64,000 nucleotides of DNA from Ascaphus truei (taxonomy: Eukaryota; Chordata; Amphibia; Anura; Ascaphidae), in the NCBI GenBank assembly GCA_036426205.1, contig CM071573.1, forward strand, positions 43,450,643 to 43,514,642, written 5' to 3'. This document shows positions 23,043 through 34,404 of this stretch, one piece after another. Position 1 is the stretch's first letter. Each line of letters starts with the position of its first letter. The notes under the pieces are model-generated. The model had not been told where the DNA came from. It worked only from the letters and a program-made list of their open reading frames with translations, and ran no database searches. Position numbers and translations under genes: made by a program.

Positions 23043-23617
23043 CATACACACAGTAATGAGCACACCCACATACGCTACTCTCTTAAACACCTACACTGGA
23101 AGGTGGATTGGTGCTAAAATTGTGGTAAAAACCTGTCCCGGTCTCCCTCTCCATGGTGTACTACCCAGATCTAAAAATCAAGACATATACAGAGTAATAG
23201 TGACGTATGCACATGAAGATAATATCTATTAGCTAGAAAGAATCCCAAGTTATACCAGACTTCAGCAAGAAACATGTGTGTATTAAAGGATTAACCATAC
23301 TAGCACAAGAACATGTCCAACTGATCTCGATGTATGAATAGGAACTCCGAAATTAGGCTACACTTACCTTGCTTCTCCTCCCTATACTATGTACATGGTC
23401 ACGAACGGGACTCAGTAAAAAATATGAACTACGCATGCGCAGTAGGATCCTAAGAGGAGCATCAAAACACGAGAAAGGGAACCACACTCTGATACACCCA
23501 CAAAGGGATGTTCAAAAACTAACGGGAGGGCAATGCTCTTAGTGCTTTTGTCCCAATAAATTGCATACATAAGGACTTTGTTTTTGGGTCATTCTCCTCC
23601 TTCTGACTCTTAAAAGA
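23043..23617. other. No gene recognised
   Basis: Sequence between the duplication and the truncated 3' end of the Gypsy element. Only short frames are present and no element ends are visible. Confidence 0.45.
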
Positions 23618-25330
23618 CAATAGGGCTGGACCATTGACTATGGGACTCCTCAATTACGCCTAAATCTAGCATCTTCTTTACCTCTGACTGAATAGCCCCT
23701 CCTCTGGCTTCTGGGATTCTATAGGGTCTTATCTTAATGGCTACGCCTGGCTTGGTGACGATATCATGGGAAATCACCCTAGTTTTCCCTGGTACGCTGG
23801 AAAATACATCCCTGTTCCTTTTTACCAAGTCCACAGCTTCTCTGTATTGTTCAGGGGTGAGTTCTGCCGATATTCGAACAAGTGGTTCCTCCCCTTTCCC
23901 GGATTTATTAGCTACTACCGTCAGACATACCTCTCTATCCTTCCAGGATTTTAATAGATTTATGTGATAGATTTGCTCTACCTTCCTCCGATCTGGCTGT
24001 CGAATTTTATAATTCACCGGGCCGACCTGTTCTAGAACCTCATATGGCCCCTGCCAATGTGATAACAGCTTGCTTTCGGCCGTGGGAAAAAGCACCATTA
24101 CTCGGTCCCCTGGTCGGAAGTTGCGAACCGCAGCCTGTCTATTGTAAAGGTTCTGTTGGGCCCTCTGTGCCTCTTCTAAATGTTGTCTGACTATGGGGGT
24201 AATATGCGCAATACGTTCTTTCAAATCTTCCACAAATTGGACGACATTTTCCCCTGGAACAGCTTGTTGCTCCCACTCTTCTTTGAGGCTATCCAGAATC
24301 CCTCTTGGGCGTCTCCCATACAGGAGTTCAAATGGGGAAAACCCTGTAGAGGCCTGTGGCACCTCTCGATAGCAAACAAGAGATAAGGCAACAAGGTGTC
24401 CCAGTTTTTCCCATCACTAGCAACCACCTTTCTCAACATCATCTTCAGAGTTTTATTAAATCGTTCTACCAGTCCGTCCGTTTGCGGATGGTAAACAGAG
24501 GTTCTTAGGGACTGTATTTTTAGCTCTACACATAAGTCTCGCATAAGCTTAGATGTAAACGGGGTACCCTGATCTGTCAGAATTTCCTTCGGTATCCCGA
24601 GTCGGGAGAATACCTGTAACAATTCCTTAGCTATAGGTTTGGAGGAAGTATTACGTAAAGGCAACGCCTCTGGATAGCGAGTGGCATAGTCTAGTCACTA
24701 GGATGTATTGATGACCCTTGGCAGATTTCTCCAAGGGACCCACTATATCCATGGCGATCCTCTCAAATGGGATCTCAATAATAGGCATAGGGATCAATGG
24801 GGCCCTCAAACTTGGTCGGGGGGCTGTCAACTGACACTCTGGACAAGAGGCACAGAATCTCTTTACTGCATTATATATCCCTGTCAAGTAAAATCTTTTT
24901 AGGATTCATTGCTGTGTCTTCTCTACTCCCAGATGACCCCCCAATATGTGAGAGTGTGCTAGCTCCAGGACCTTCCTTACTAATGAACTGGGTACTAGCA
25001 ATTTTTCTATCTCTTGGCCCTCCTCTTGGCTCACATGGTACTATATAACAAGTCATTTTTAATACAAAAATAGGGATAGGATTCCTTGGTTGTCCCTTCT
25101 ACCGGGACTCCATTAACTTCTACTGCCTGGCTAAACCCATTTTTCAACTGGGGATCATTAGCCTGCTCCCTACCAAAGTTAGTCAGGGAAAGTTCTAGAC
25201 TTTCAAAACCTTCCTCATCTGGAGTTTGGCAGGTTACCTCCACGGGCGACTCGGACACCTGAGCATCAACAGGTCCTGTCTCGGACAACTCTTCTCCCTC
25301 TGGTCCCTCTCCGTTAGGAGTAGTGGCCAG
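23618..25330 (-). pseudogene. Integrase followed by start of reverse transcriptase (Gmr1-like), broken
   Basis: After a linker (25031-25288), a frameshift near 25030 leads into an HHCC zinc domain: LELAHSHILGG around 24960, a TGA near 24904 that probably replaces a CGA, then CASCPEC near 24850. The catalytic core has the first Asp in MDIVG (24747-24749), a frameshift near 24694, the second Asp in LTDQG (24572-24574) and Glu in VERFN (24464-24466), giving D-D-35-E. A further frameshift lies near 24372. The C-terminal segment holds a GDRVMVL and GPYEVLE beta-barrel region. RT then starts with LTPEQYREAV and ends at QWSSPIV, where the element is truncated. Integrase inserts cDNA; this copy cannot function. 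Confidence 0.85.
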
Positions 25331-25332
25331 TG

Positions 25333-26762
25333 CTAACTGGGGTGGGGGTGTACCTCTTTTTTTTCCTTCCTACGTTCTCGTTTCGACTTCGGAGTTTTAG
25401 ACACCTCGGAGACTAATTCAAGGTCTGTAAATGGAAAAAGCTCATCTTGAGTAGGATTGTTTAATGTGAGCTGTCCTCTGATCAGGGTGTCAAAACCCGG
25501 GAAATTACAACCTAACACTAGGGAATGGGGTAACTTTGGTACAATTGCTGCCATAGTTTGGATGACTTGCCCCTCGATTTTTACTGTTATCAGAGTCGTG
25601 GTGTACGGAAGCGTACACCCATGCACACATAATACCCGCAACTTCTCACCCTGGTGTAACCGGAGAGGCTTAACCAACTTTCCTGATACCAAGCTAATAT
25701 TACTCCCTGAGTCCACCAGGGCGGAGACTGGTTTACCATTTAAAATCACCGCGGTGAGGAAGTTGTGGGTACGTTTTCCCTCGCGGGTCATACCTACCAC
25801 TCCACAAAATTCAGACTTCACAGAGCCATACGCACACTCCATTGGCTCAGACAACTGTGAGCAGTGAGCCTTAATATGTCCCGTCTCCCCACACTCAAAA
25901 CAAACAATTGGCCCAGTTCGTTCTTGAAACCCTTTCTGAGAGTTAGAGTTTCTGTCCCTATCCGGGTTTTCTTCCACCCGCTCAAATCGTGCGAACGGTC
26001 GTGGGTCCTGGCGCCAGCTCTGGCCTCTACTGTTCGAGTTGGTACGTGGGTTGTGGTTTGTGCGAGTGGGGCGTGACAGTTCACGGGTAGCCAGAAACTT
26101 CTCCACTGCGCCTACCATGGTATCACAAGAGAGGGGATCTCCCTGCCCCACCCACTGTTGAAGGTCCTGGGGTAACGCTCGAATGAAGCGGTCCAACACC
26201 CCCATCTCAAGGATCCGTGTCGGGCTATATTCCTCTGGTTTCAGCCACTTGGATGCTAGGTGAATCAAATCCCATAACTGGGATCTGGGTGGCTTATGTT
26301 CCTGGTATCTCCACGTATGGAACCTCTGCGCACAAACTGCTGGAGTCACTCCAATCCTTGCAAGGATTTCGCTTTTCAGACAGTCATAGTCTGCTGCGGC
26401 TTCTTCGTCAAGGTCACAATACGCTTTTTGGGCCTCCCCCAGTAAAAAGGGTGCGATAATCCCAGCCCACTTGGAGCGGGCCCAACTTTTCCGGGAAGCG
26501 ATTCGCTCAAAGGACCTGAGGTATCCCTCGACGTCATCATGCGGCGTCATTTTCTGCAGGTACACATTCGCCTGGACGGGCCGCGCCGGGGCCGTACTGG
26601 ACGAGTCCATTTTAATCTGGGTCAGCTGCTCAATCAGCTGTTTCTGTGTGTCTGCAATAATGTCAAGCTGGGCTGCAAGTCTCTGGTTCGTCTCGCGTTG
26701 TGCAGCCGTGCATCCTGCTGAACAGCGGTGCTGTGCACTAAGGCCTTTACAACGTCCTCCAT
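25333..26762 (-). pseudogene. Gag-protease of the Gmr1-like element (frameshifted)
   Basis: The likely start is the ATG at 26760-26762 (MEDVVKALVH). One frameshift near 26710-26725 disrupts the N-terminal coiled-coil-like segment; downstream the frame is open for 425 codons from an internal ATG at 26610. Counting from that ATG, a SCAN/capsid-like helical region spans about 20-170. A CCHC zinc knuckle reads CFECGETGHIKAHC (227-240). The aspartic protease signature is ALVDSGSNISLV (287-298, catalytic Asp290). A Lys/Arg-rich tail follows, with a frameshift in an A-run near 25345-25370. Gag packages element RNA and the protease cleaves the polyprotein. The gag plus protease order in one frame is normal for the family. 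Confidence 0.85.
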
Positions 26763-26835
26763 ACTGATAGTTAACGCGTGGACAGGTCCCACCAGTCGCA
26801 ATCGGAAGCTCCGCCCCTTTTACAGGGTGTTCGAC

Positions 26836-26853
26836 ATCCCACTTCTGACACTA
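26836..26853 (-). promoter_or_regulatory. Primer-binding site, tRNA-Leu type
   Basis: Minus strand TAGTGTCAGAAGTGGGAT, two bases after the LTR. It is complementary, apart from one base, to the 3' end of a leucine tRNA (TGGTGTCAGAAGTGGGAT expected). The position and match support the LTR boundary. Confidence 0.7.
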
Positions 26854-26855
26854 CG

Positions 26856-27369
26856 TGAGGCAGGATGGTCGTGGTAAGTGAGGAGACAACACGACTTTTC
26901 TGGTGAAATGCTGGTGGATTTATTTGTCCAAAAAAAGGTAACTAAAACAATGGGTACACTGTCCCTTTAAATTGAAACGTAAACAAAAGCCTAACCCCGG
27001 TCGGGGCACTGACTAAACAAAAAGTGCAGGCTAACTACCTGGCTGGCTAGCTAACCTAGTCCAGCCCAACAAGGTTCAGCAATAGCAGTTGGCTCCTTAC
27101 CTGGGAGCTTTATTCTCCCCCCCCCCTTAGGACAGGATCAATCTGAGCAGCTTGTGTCTGTCTGTCAACACTCCTCTGTCTTCTCTCTGCACCTCAGAGA
27201 GAGACGGCCGCCCCAGAGGCATTTCCTCTTCCTGTTTTAAAGCAGGTGAACTAGCTTAATTTGAATCACCTGTGGACTGCTTAACAAGCTGGGTTAACCC
27301 CTAGTCTACTGGAAAGCATGCATACTGCCATCTCCTACTAACATATACTGAGTCAATGACCCTGTCACA
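26856..27369 (-). repeat. 5' LTR of the Gmr1-like element
   Basis: On the minus strand it starts TGTGACAGGG and ends CCTGCCTCA, giving TG...CA ends and a length of 514 bp. An AATAAA lies at 26919-26924 (minus), near the 3' end of the LTR. The primer-binding site follows directly. No second LTR is present in the window, so neither an age estimate nor a full element can be derived. Confidence 0.75.
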
Positions 27370-27899
27370 ATACACACACACATGCAAATGAGCACACAGT
27401 GCTCACTGTCTTCCTCCTCTCTCTACCCCTCCTCGCTCACTCTTAACCCCCAAAAGATATAGTGTGTCACTGATACATTCCATTATAGGGGTAAGTCTCG
27501 GCTCACCTGGTTCTGTTTTGTTACATTTTTTTTTGGAGGTGCCTGGTCCCTCCTTTCAGGTTCTGAACTCCTTACCAATTCTCCAATTAGCTAATAGGTA
27601 TAAATACATTTCTTTGGCAGTCTGAAGTTCATTCTCTACTGACAATGTGGTGAGTGTCTATGACTGACATAAATAAGAGAAATGTGTGTATATATTATTA
27701 CTTTCACTAAGGAACGTGTGCGCACACAATTTTCCTTCATAATACTAAGGGAATCTCATTTCTGGCTTTTGACAGTTTTTAATTGCACTGAATCACAGAT
27801 AGCATTATGCTTCATTTATTTAACCCTTAAGGTATTTTACAACTGAATACGCCATAGAGGGAAGAGTTCAAGAGTTGTGTATTTGTTTTACAGTCCATT
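27370..27899. other. No gene recognised; octamer-containing repeat fragment
   Basis: At 27382-27401 there is ATGCAAATGAGCACACAGTG, nearly shared with 59180-59196. The rest is pyrimidine-rich then AT-rich sequence without a recognisable gene. It could include the left end of the DIRS-like element, but I cannot show that. Confidence 0.4.
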
Positions 27900-27959
27900 C
27901 AATACCACCTGTAGGGTTTATGTTAGATACTCTTTCATTATCTCTGTGTCCTCTCCACA

Positions 27960-28770
27960 AGTTCACGTCCTTACAGGAATATATAGTTCAGGTCTTACCC
28001 AAGGATCTACTTCCATTGAGGACACTGGCAGTTGTACTATGGAGATTCCTAGCCATTGGTCTTGGGTTTCACCAAGCTCCTCTCTTGTGCCAGCACATGC
28101 ACCAAGAGGTTAACCCTGTCAGCCAGAATCAGCCTAGACCAGGTTACAAGGACATGACTATGTTATTGGGCTCTTATTACCTTTCTTCCTCTGCCTCCAC
28201 TTCTAGAACTGCTTCCATATATGGTTGTAACAGATGCGTTTCTTTCAGGCTGGGGGAGTTTCCAAAAAAAGTAGTTATATGGTGCGCCGGGTCCCAGACA
28301 GAATTGTGCCAGAGCCCTCTGCAGAAAAACCCTAGAAATCTGGTCTTGGGCTCTGGCCAAACAAATTTCCCTCTCAGCAACATTTGTTCCAGGAGAGACA
28401 AGCGAGATAACAACAGATGCACTCTCATCAGAGGTGAACCCTCTGCACATTGACATTCAGGGAAATGGATGTAGACCTATTTGGCATCCCAATGGCCATC
28501 CTCTGCACACATCCTGAGATTTGTATCACAGTCTGGACCAAGGGGAAATTGAACATGGATACATTAGCATTCCCATGGAGTACCTGAAACTTCCATACAT
28601 CTTTCCTCCCTCATCCATTGACCCAAGTGTATTACAAGAATCTAATGCCCAGTATCGCCATTTAAGCCATAGTTTGCCTTGATTCACCTTCTCACTAACA
28701 GTCTGGCTGTTCAATTGGGGATCACTGTCAATTGGATTCAGGGAACAGAGGACCTCATACAGAAGCTCTC
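27960..28770 (+). pseudogene. DIRS-like RT/RNase H C-terminal region, decayed
   Basis: Plus-strand translation across several stops and frameshifts gives features of DIRS-type RNase H: a connection segment around 28020-28100 (LAVVLWRFLAIGLGF), VVTDAFLSGWGSF around 28224-28262 (canonical VTDAS...GWGA), a decayed helix before HLFQERQAR, DVDLFG at about 28468-28485, and NMDTLAFPW around 28552-28578. This order matches vertebrate DIRS polyproteins. RT catalytic motifs are not recognisable upstream. It is followed in the same direction by the tyrosine recombinase at 28850. Confidence 0.65.
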
Positions 28771-28849
28771 ACAGCCCATTTGGAAGGCAGCATGGCTGAA
28801 AGTTTAGCTGAACAGCCCCTCTCATTAATCGCTGAAAACCTAATTACCT

Positions 28850-29720
28850 CCCCAGTAAGACAATGTATTAAAAAAAGAGTATAATATGATCATTCAGGAG
28901 TTCAGATCATGGCTTAATCAAATAAATCAAAAACCCAGCAAGACCTTACTGCTGAAAGGGTTTTAGATTTTCTAGCACATACAATTCAAGAGGTTTTGGT
29001 AGCTTACACACTCAGGTCATACGGTGTGGCTTTAGGCACCATAATACCAGGCTGTAACACTCCCAAACAATATATCTCTGCAACATCATCACAACCTATA
29101 ATGCCCAAATACAATTCCACTTGGAATATTGAAGCCCTGTTGATCTGTCATCTCTAGACAACACCTCTATAGACATGAGATCCTTATCTATAAATGTGTC
29201 ATCCCTACTAACTTTTGCCTTCACAGCTAGGGGGCCTGAGCTCTCATTAGTGCCCATCTCAGATCTCTGGTTAGTACAACTGCAGTGGGATTCCACATTA
29301 TTCCTAAAGAGAGAACAAAAAACATATACCCTGGACAAATCCCCAGTAAAACTGCACTTTGTAAGGGACACAAAAGACCCTTCCTTTTGCATTGTTAGGT
29401 GTCTATCAGCCTACCTGGACAGAACCTCCAATGTCAGACAGAACACTACCCAGTTTCTGATAACTTCCAGGAATCCTTTCAGACCAGAAAAAGTAACACA
29501 ATTCAAGGTTGGATACTCTGCAATGAACCAATTTGGCATAGATATCGTATTATTTAAAGGACATTCCATTAGAGGGGTTGCGGGTACATAGAAATTCAGC
29601 CACGCAGGATGTTTCATTACCAAATATTAATTGAGTGGCTCGCTGGGTCTCTACTCGAACTTTCATAAAGCATTACTGGAGACCTTCTGAATCAAAAATA
29701 GTCTGATTTGCTAGGGAAAC
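28850..29720 (+). pseudogene. DIRS-like tyrosine recombinase, decayed
   Basis: The best frame is 29175-29591 (138 codons). It contains a catalytic Arg context TARGPELS (Arg at 29229-29231), then CLSAYLDRT, a typical substrate-binding segment of DIRS recombinases, and the HxxR motif HSIRG (29562-29576) preceded by FKG. Past the stop, another frame continues with NSATQDVSLPNIN-like residues before the region expected to hold the Tyr. Upstream, 28850-29160 encodes remnants of the N-terminal core-binding domain. DIRS elements integrate by this recombinase instead of an integrase, so no target duplication is expected. Several stops show it is inactive. Confidence 0.7.
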
Positions 29721-29750
29721 CACCAGGTGAGGAATATTCTCCCTCCAGAT

Positions 29751-29852
29751 GTTGCTAGGTGGCAAGTCTCCCAAAAATCAAAATACAGTTTTCAGGAATT
29801 TATGATCTGCAAACTTCCTTTGTTCTAGGGAAAAGGATTGCCACCTAGCAAC
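29751..29852. repeat. Hairpin with 15 bp arms
   Basis: GTTGCTAGGTGGCAA at 29751-29765 pairs perfectly with TTGCCACCTAGCAAC at 29838-29852. The loop segment 29797-29842 recurs inverted at 31282-31332. It may belong to the terminal or complementary repeats of the DIRS-like element (inference). Confidence 0.7.
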
Positions 29853-30306
29853 AGCAACCCATCCTGCCATTTCACTGTGGGATTGTTTCTTAACGTAACC
29901 AGACCATTTTTGTGTCTTTATGCTAGGCTTGAACAGGGGCACCAGACAGGATTGTCCAACAGCTCCTAGAGGTGGTTCGAAATAGGTGGTCCAACAGCAA
30001 ATATCGGATGAGTTGTAGGGCATCCTAAAGTCCTTCCAGGACTCACATACAGTAAGAGACGAGTTCAGGGCTTAATTTTCTATTAGTACTAAGTTCCTTA
30101 TTATTGTCATTAAAGAGTTAAAAGCATAACAAATTAAATATGTCTTATTGTAGGTAAAGTAAATAATAGGACCAGTGCTTATTTTGTATTATTAGGGTAC
30201 AGCAAATATAAATATCATTTGTGAGCACATTCACATGTCTCAGACAGGTCTGCCACCCATAACTTTTTTAACGTATCATTAGGGTCAAACTTGAGTGATT
30301 GACATC

Positions 30307-31145
30307 CGTAAGAGGAGGTGCAGACATACACACAAGGAGACAGTTTTGGGGAAATTAAAACATGGCTTTATTTAGCCTGTCCATTTAAACACTGTACAGC
30401 ATACAAAGACAAAATAAACAAAGCAACAAACACCTGCGTAAGGGCTACTGCTGCGGCCAAGTTTATTCGAGCATTTGCCCGTTCTTGGCCGCAGCAGTAT
30501 CCTGGCGCGCGCCGGAGGGTGACGGGCGCGCGCCGAAGCAGCGGAAGAGCGCCCTCCGATCGGGGCGCTCTCCCTACCGCTGCCGGGTCCGCCGGGTCCC
30601 CCGGAACCCCTGCCGCCATCGGGGAGCCCTGGACGCGCGTGCAGGGGGCGCAGGCTCCCAATGACGCGTGACCGCGCGTCGGTGACCGCGCGGCACGCCG
30701 AGGGGCGGCCACTAGCAAGCCGGGAAATCTCCCGGCTTGCGGATCTGGCCGCAGAGTGATAAAGTGTGTCGGTAGTGTAATTCACTCCCCAGTCCCTATC
30801 TGGAAGGAAAAGCCCCTTGTCAGCCTACAATACCCCACCCCACCCCCCCCCCCCCAAAGGCGTCCAATCGCGGTACCGATTAAAGCAGGTGGCCCTTCAA
30901 GTTTGAGTGGTGTCCGTGTGTCTTGATCTCAGGACAGCTTTTGTGCTCAAGACTCTCTCCTCATGTCAGCACAGTTGTGTGCTAAGGAGTCTTTTTGGTC
31001 TGTCCCCAGCAGGTTTTTTTTTTACCCTCCTTTGATTACCCAGGTGGAGCTGGCTAATTGACCAGCTGCAATAAACCAGCTCTCTGCTGGATTTCTCAGA
31101 GCCCTAGAGGCAGCTTTATTTAAAAAGGGATAAGTCCCTGTTACA
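30307..31145 (-). mobile_element. Solo LTR interrupted by a MITE
   Basis: On the minus strand it begins TGTAACAGGGACTTATCCC and ends near CCTCCTCTTACG. Flanks are ACATC (30302-30306) and CCATC (31146-31150), a 4/5 match expected for a 5 bp target duplication. An AATAAA lies at 30367-30372 (minus). Subtracting the 330 bp MITE at 30448-30777 leaves about 509 bp. The 3' part resembles the LTR at 40655-41233 (AATAAA followed by TTTAATTTC and a CCTCCT end), so both are from related Gypsy-type families. Confidence 0.65.
30448..30777. mobile_element. GC-rich hairpin-chain MITE, copy 2 (TA-flanked)
   Basis: Same family as 10785-11144: left hairpin CTGCTGCGGCCAAG with CTTGGCCGCAGCAG, shared GC-rich core, right end GTGTGTCGGTAGTG, TA on both sides (30446-30447, 30778-30779). 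Near the right end GCAAGCCGGGA and TCCCGGCTTGC form a perfect 11 bp stem around AATC. It is about 30 bp shorter than copy 1, lacking the TCCCGCGATCGCGGGA hairpin. It inserted into a pre-existing solo LTR. Confidence 0.85.
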
Positions 31146-31150
31146 CCATC

Positions 31151-32758
31151 ATACCGAGCTTTTCGGAAAAATCTGTGTCTGGGACTCGCGTGCCCTTGGT
31201 CACATGACAGGCAGCCATGACTAGCACCCCTTTTTTACCTGCAGCGGCTTTCTTTCAGAAGCTTTATTCACACCAGCTGTTGCAAAGCGGCAAACCTTTT
31301 CTCTAGAACAAAGAAAGTTTGCAGACCATGAATGATGCCTTCACTTCAATACTTGGGGAAATGGTTCACAGAGCAGTTCTGAAAGTAATTGATAGCTTTG
31401 GCTCAAACTAATAAAATATTATTGCGTTCGTCTATAATGTTTGTAACTAATTCACTGCCAGAATTACCACAGAAGGGATGTGGTGACGTCATCAAGTATG
31501 GGTGCGTGCACGAGGAGTCCCTGGCATCTCAGCAGTCCAGCCAGCTGATTGTTTCACTGCCACTATCTGATCAAAGCAGGAGCAGAGAATACAGAGGCAT
31601 TGCGAGACACTGCAGATTGGCCCAAGCTCGTGGCAGGAGCTGTATGCTGGTATCATTTGATCAGGTGCACCCTGTATACTCCGGACTCCCCCACCCCCGT
31701 TGATGACTCCCTACAGAGATTTGTCTCCCATGTGTGTGTTTTTAGAATCCTGTAAGTGCAATTCCTTGGGACTGCTTGTTCTATTAAATGTACCCTAATT
31801 GTATACAGTGCATGCTATGGAGCATGCACTTCTTTTTGTCTTTTGTTCATAGAGTAAGATAAGCCTGGAAAATGCTAAACATTGTATCACATTAGAACTA
31901 AATGCCTTTTTGGATTGTATGTACAGTATGTTATGTACAGACATCTCTACTACACTTATATACTGTATGAACCTAATGCTATTTACATTTGCGTGCAATG
32001 TACATTAGATTGTATAGTAAGCACTTTTCAGCCCTGATGCCTTTTTTGTTTTATGCATGTTGTTCTTATTCCCTATTCTACATTGCTTGTACACTTATGC
32101 TGTGAAGTGCTGACTGCTGCGGAATTGGCCAGGGCGTTTTAACCATTTTGCTACCTGAGGATTCTGTGACACATTGCTATGTTCCTTTACAGCCAGAGAA
32201 AAGGTTAAAGTTAGGGCTCTACTTATGAACTATTAAAACTGTAAGTAGGAACTTTTAAATGAAAAAGTTAGAACTTTACAGCAAAATATGGAATATTTAT
32301 TAGCTTAACGGAAACATTCCGATGGGCAATATTTGAAAAAAAAAAAAAGAAATTCAGAGACATAATCTTATGTTCCAAATTCTAATGAGACCTTCTGAAA
32401 GTTTAATCTTCTAAATGAAAACTCATGCTTTGCTAGAGTTTAGATCCTCTCAGCATATTTCATATCAGCTAGGCACTTTACGTGATGTGGGTTCCCAATA
32501 CTTCCTCACACGGTGACTGCTTACAAATGATTTGACTAGTGCTTATATTTGAGTAGCATTCTAGAATGCTGATAACTTACTGTTAGTTTGTTACTAAACA
32601 TTCACTTACATCGCAGAAACAAGGGATATATATCTATATACACATAGGATTAGATCTTTTGGTGAACCTTGTTGAAATCTGTCAGCTAACCCTGTCACTA
32701 GAGATGCACAAATTATTTGCCAAAATTTGAATTTGCCACAAACATGGCCTTTTCTCGC
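31151..32758. other. No gene recognised; inverted repeat fragment at 31282-31332
   Basis: Contains an inverted partial copy of 29797-29842 (TTCTCTAGAACAAAG and AGTTTGCAGACCATGAAT). The rest is AT-rich with short frames. The sequence ending near 32757 starts with CTAGAGATGCACAAAT, an old repeat edge. Confidence 0.45.
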
Positions 32759-33045
32759 TTAGGGGGATATGCACTAAGCAGTGATAAGTGGGTTTTCTGG
32801 GTGCTATGCACAAAGCAGTGATAAGTGCTTTTAAGTGAGATACATGCCTTTATAGGGTGATACTGTCTGCTGTGAGATTCACAAAGCAGTGATAACAGTG
32901 CATTATCGTGCTATAATGGCTTTTTTTCCCCACTTAAATGCACTTATCACTGCTTTATGAATCTCACAGCAGGCAATATCACGCTATAATGGCTTTTTAT
33001 CTCACTTTAAAGCACTTATCACTGCTTAGTGCATAACCCCCTTAG
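32759..33045. mobile_element. MITE with nested inverted repeats, TTAG-flanked
   Basis: Left end TTAGGGGGATATGCACTAAG and right end reading inward CTAAGGGGGTTATGCACTAAG. GCAGTGATAAGTG blocks occur several times inside in both orientations, so the whole element folds back on itself. The direct TTAG at both edges may be a 4 bp target duplication. No coding region is present. Confidence 0.75.
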
Positions 33046-33239
33046 TGTGAATAATTGGGCATTGATGAAAACCTTTAAAAAACACTTTGGCGATATATAT
33101 ATATACAGTGTTCGACAAATCACCCAAAAATCTACTTGCCCAACCAAAAAATCTACTCGCCACCTAGCCCCGCCCCCAGCCTGCCATTAGTCCCGCCCCT
33201 AGCCCCACCCCCACTTTTAAAAAAAGGCGTAAATTGCTA

Positions 33240-34115
33240 CTAAGAAGCGAGTGTGTGACTAGTCGGGTGGGTGAGTGTGTGAGTAGGGGGTGAGTGTGTG
33301 AGTAGGGGATGGGAGGGTGACTAGGTGGGAGGGTGACTGGGTGGGAGGGTGACTGGGTGGGAGGGTGACTGGATGGGAGGGTGAGAGGGTGACTGGGTGA
33401 GAGGGTGACTGGGTGAGAGGGTGGGAGGGTGAGAGGGTGACTGGGTGGGAGGGTGACTGGGTGGGAGGGTGACTGGATGGGAGGATGACTGGGTGGGAGG
33501 GTGAGAGGGTGACTGGGTGGGAGGGTGACTGGGTGGGAGGGTGACTGGGTGGGAGGGTGACTGGGTAGGAGGGTGACTGGGTGGGAGGGTGACTGGATGG
33601 GAGGGCGACTGGATGAGAGGGTGACTGGATGGGAGGGTGAGAGGGTGACTGGGTGGGAGGGTGGGAGGGTGACTGGGTGGGAGGGTGGTAGGGTGACTGG
33701 GTGGGAGGGTGGGAGGGTGACTGGGTGGGAGGGTGACTGGGTGGGATGGGTGACTAGGGTGACTGGGTGGGAGGGTGGGGGGTGGGGGGCGTGACTGGGT
33801 GAGTAGGTGGGAGGGTGAGTAGGGTGAGTAGGTGGGAGCGTGAGTAGGTGAGTAGGTGGGAGGGTGAGTAGGTGGGAGGGTGAGTAGGTAAGTAGGTGGG
33901 AGGGTGAGTAGGTGAGTAGGTGGGAGGGTGAGTCGGTGAGTAGATGGGAGGGTGAGTGGGTGAGTAGGTGGGAGGGTGAGTAGGTGGGAGGGTGAGTAGG
34001 TGAGTAGGTGGGACGGTGAGTAGGTGGGAGGGTGAGTAGGTGGGAGGGTGAGTAGGTGGGAGGGTGAGTAGGTGGGAGGGAGTGGGGGGGTGAGTGAGTG
34101 GGAGGCTGGAGGGAG
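33240..34115 (+). repeat. 16 bp minisatellite (GTGACTGGGTGGGAGG type)
   Basis: Tandem units of GTGACTGGGTGGGAGG up to about 33780, then GTGAGTAGGTGGGAGG-type units to about 34115, with sub-variants. The change of unit along the array suggests stepwise expansion. It is not a CRISPR array: there are no unique spacers. Confidence 0.95.
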
Positions 34116-34404
34116 GGTGGGTGAGTTGTGGGTGATTGGGCAACTGCAGCGTTACATCAGCGCAGCCCCCCGGGAACCCCCAAGCGAGGCCTCCCAACCC
34201 CCACACAGAGACAAGGCCGCGGCTGCCCCAGGGACATTGTGAGGCCCCCCAGCCCCCACACATGAGACAGCGCCGCCCTGAGCCTCACTGCACCCAGAAA
34301 AAGCACAAGCTGCGGCGATGTCCCGCCTCCCCCCCCCAGGGCAGACCCGTTACCTGGCCTGGGACATTCGGACGCTCTGGTACAACATGATGGGCCCGGC
34401 GGCG

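Larger units (their letters stand above)
23618..27369 (-). mobile_element. Gmr1-like Ty3/Gypsy retrotransposon, 3'-truncated
   Basis: On the minus strand the order is 5' LTR (26856-27369), tRNA primer site (26836-26853), gag with zinc knuckle and protease, integrase, and then only the first part of RT, cut at about 23618. Integrase upstream of RT is not the normal Ty3/Gypsy order. It is known for the Gmr1 group, whose capsid is related to the vertebrate SCAN domain. RNase H and the 3' LTR are missing. At least four frameshifts and one stop break the coding region. Established knowledge: Gmr1 gene order. Inference: this copy is a member. Confidence 0.85.

Noticed and set aside
24797..25048. 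Plus-strand frames inside the Gypsy element (also 23737-23967, 25457-25867, 26471-26767)
   Set aside because: Antisense shadows of the gag and integrase frames.
33240..34115. Possible CRISPR array
   Set aside because: Units are contiguous 16 bp tandem repeats with no unique spacers, and the context is a vertebrate genome.
33754..34263. 169-residue minus-strand frame, Thr/His/Pro repeats
   Set aside because: Direct translation of the 16 bp minisatellite.
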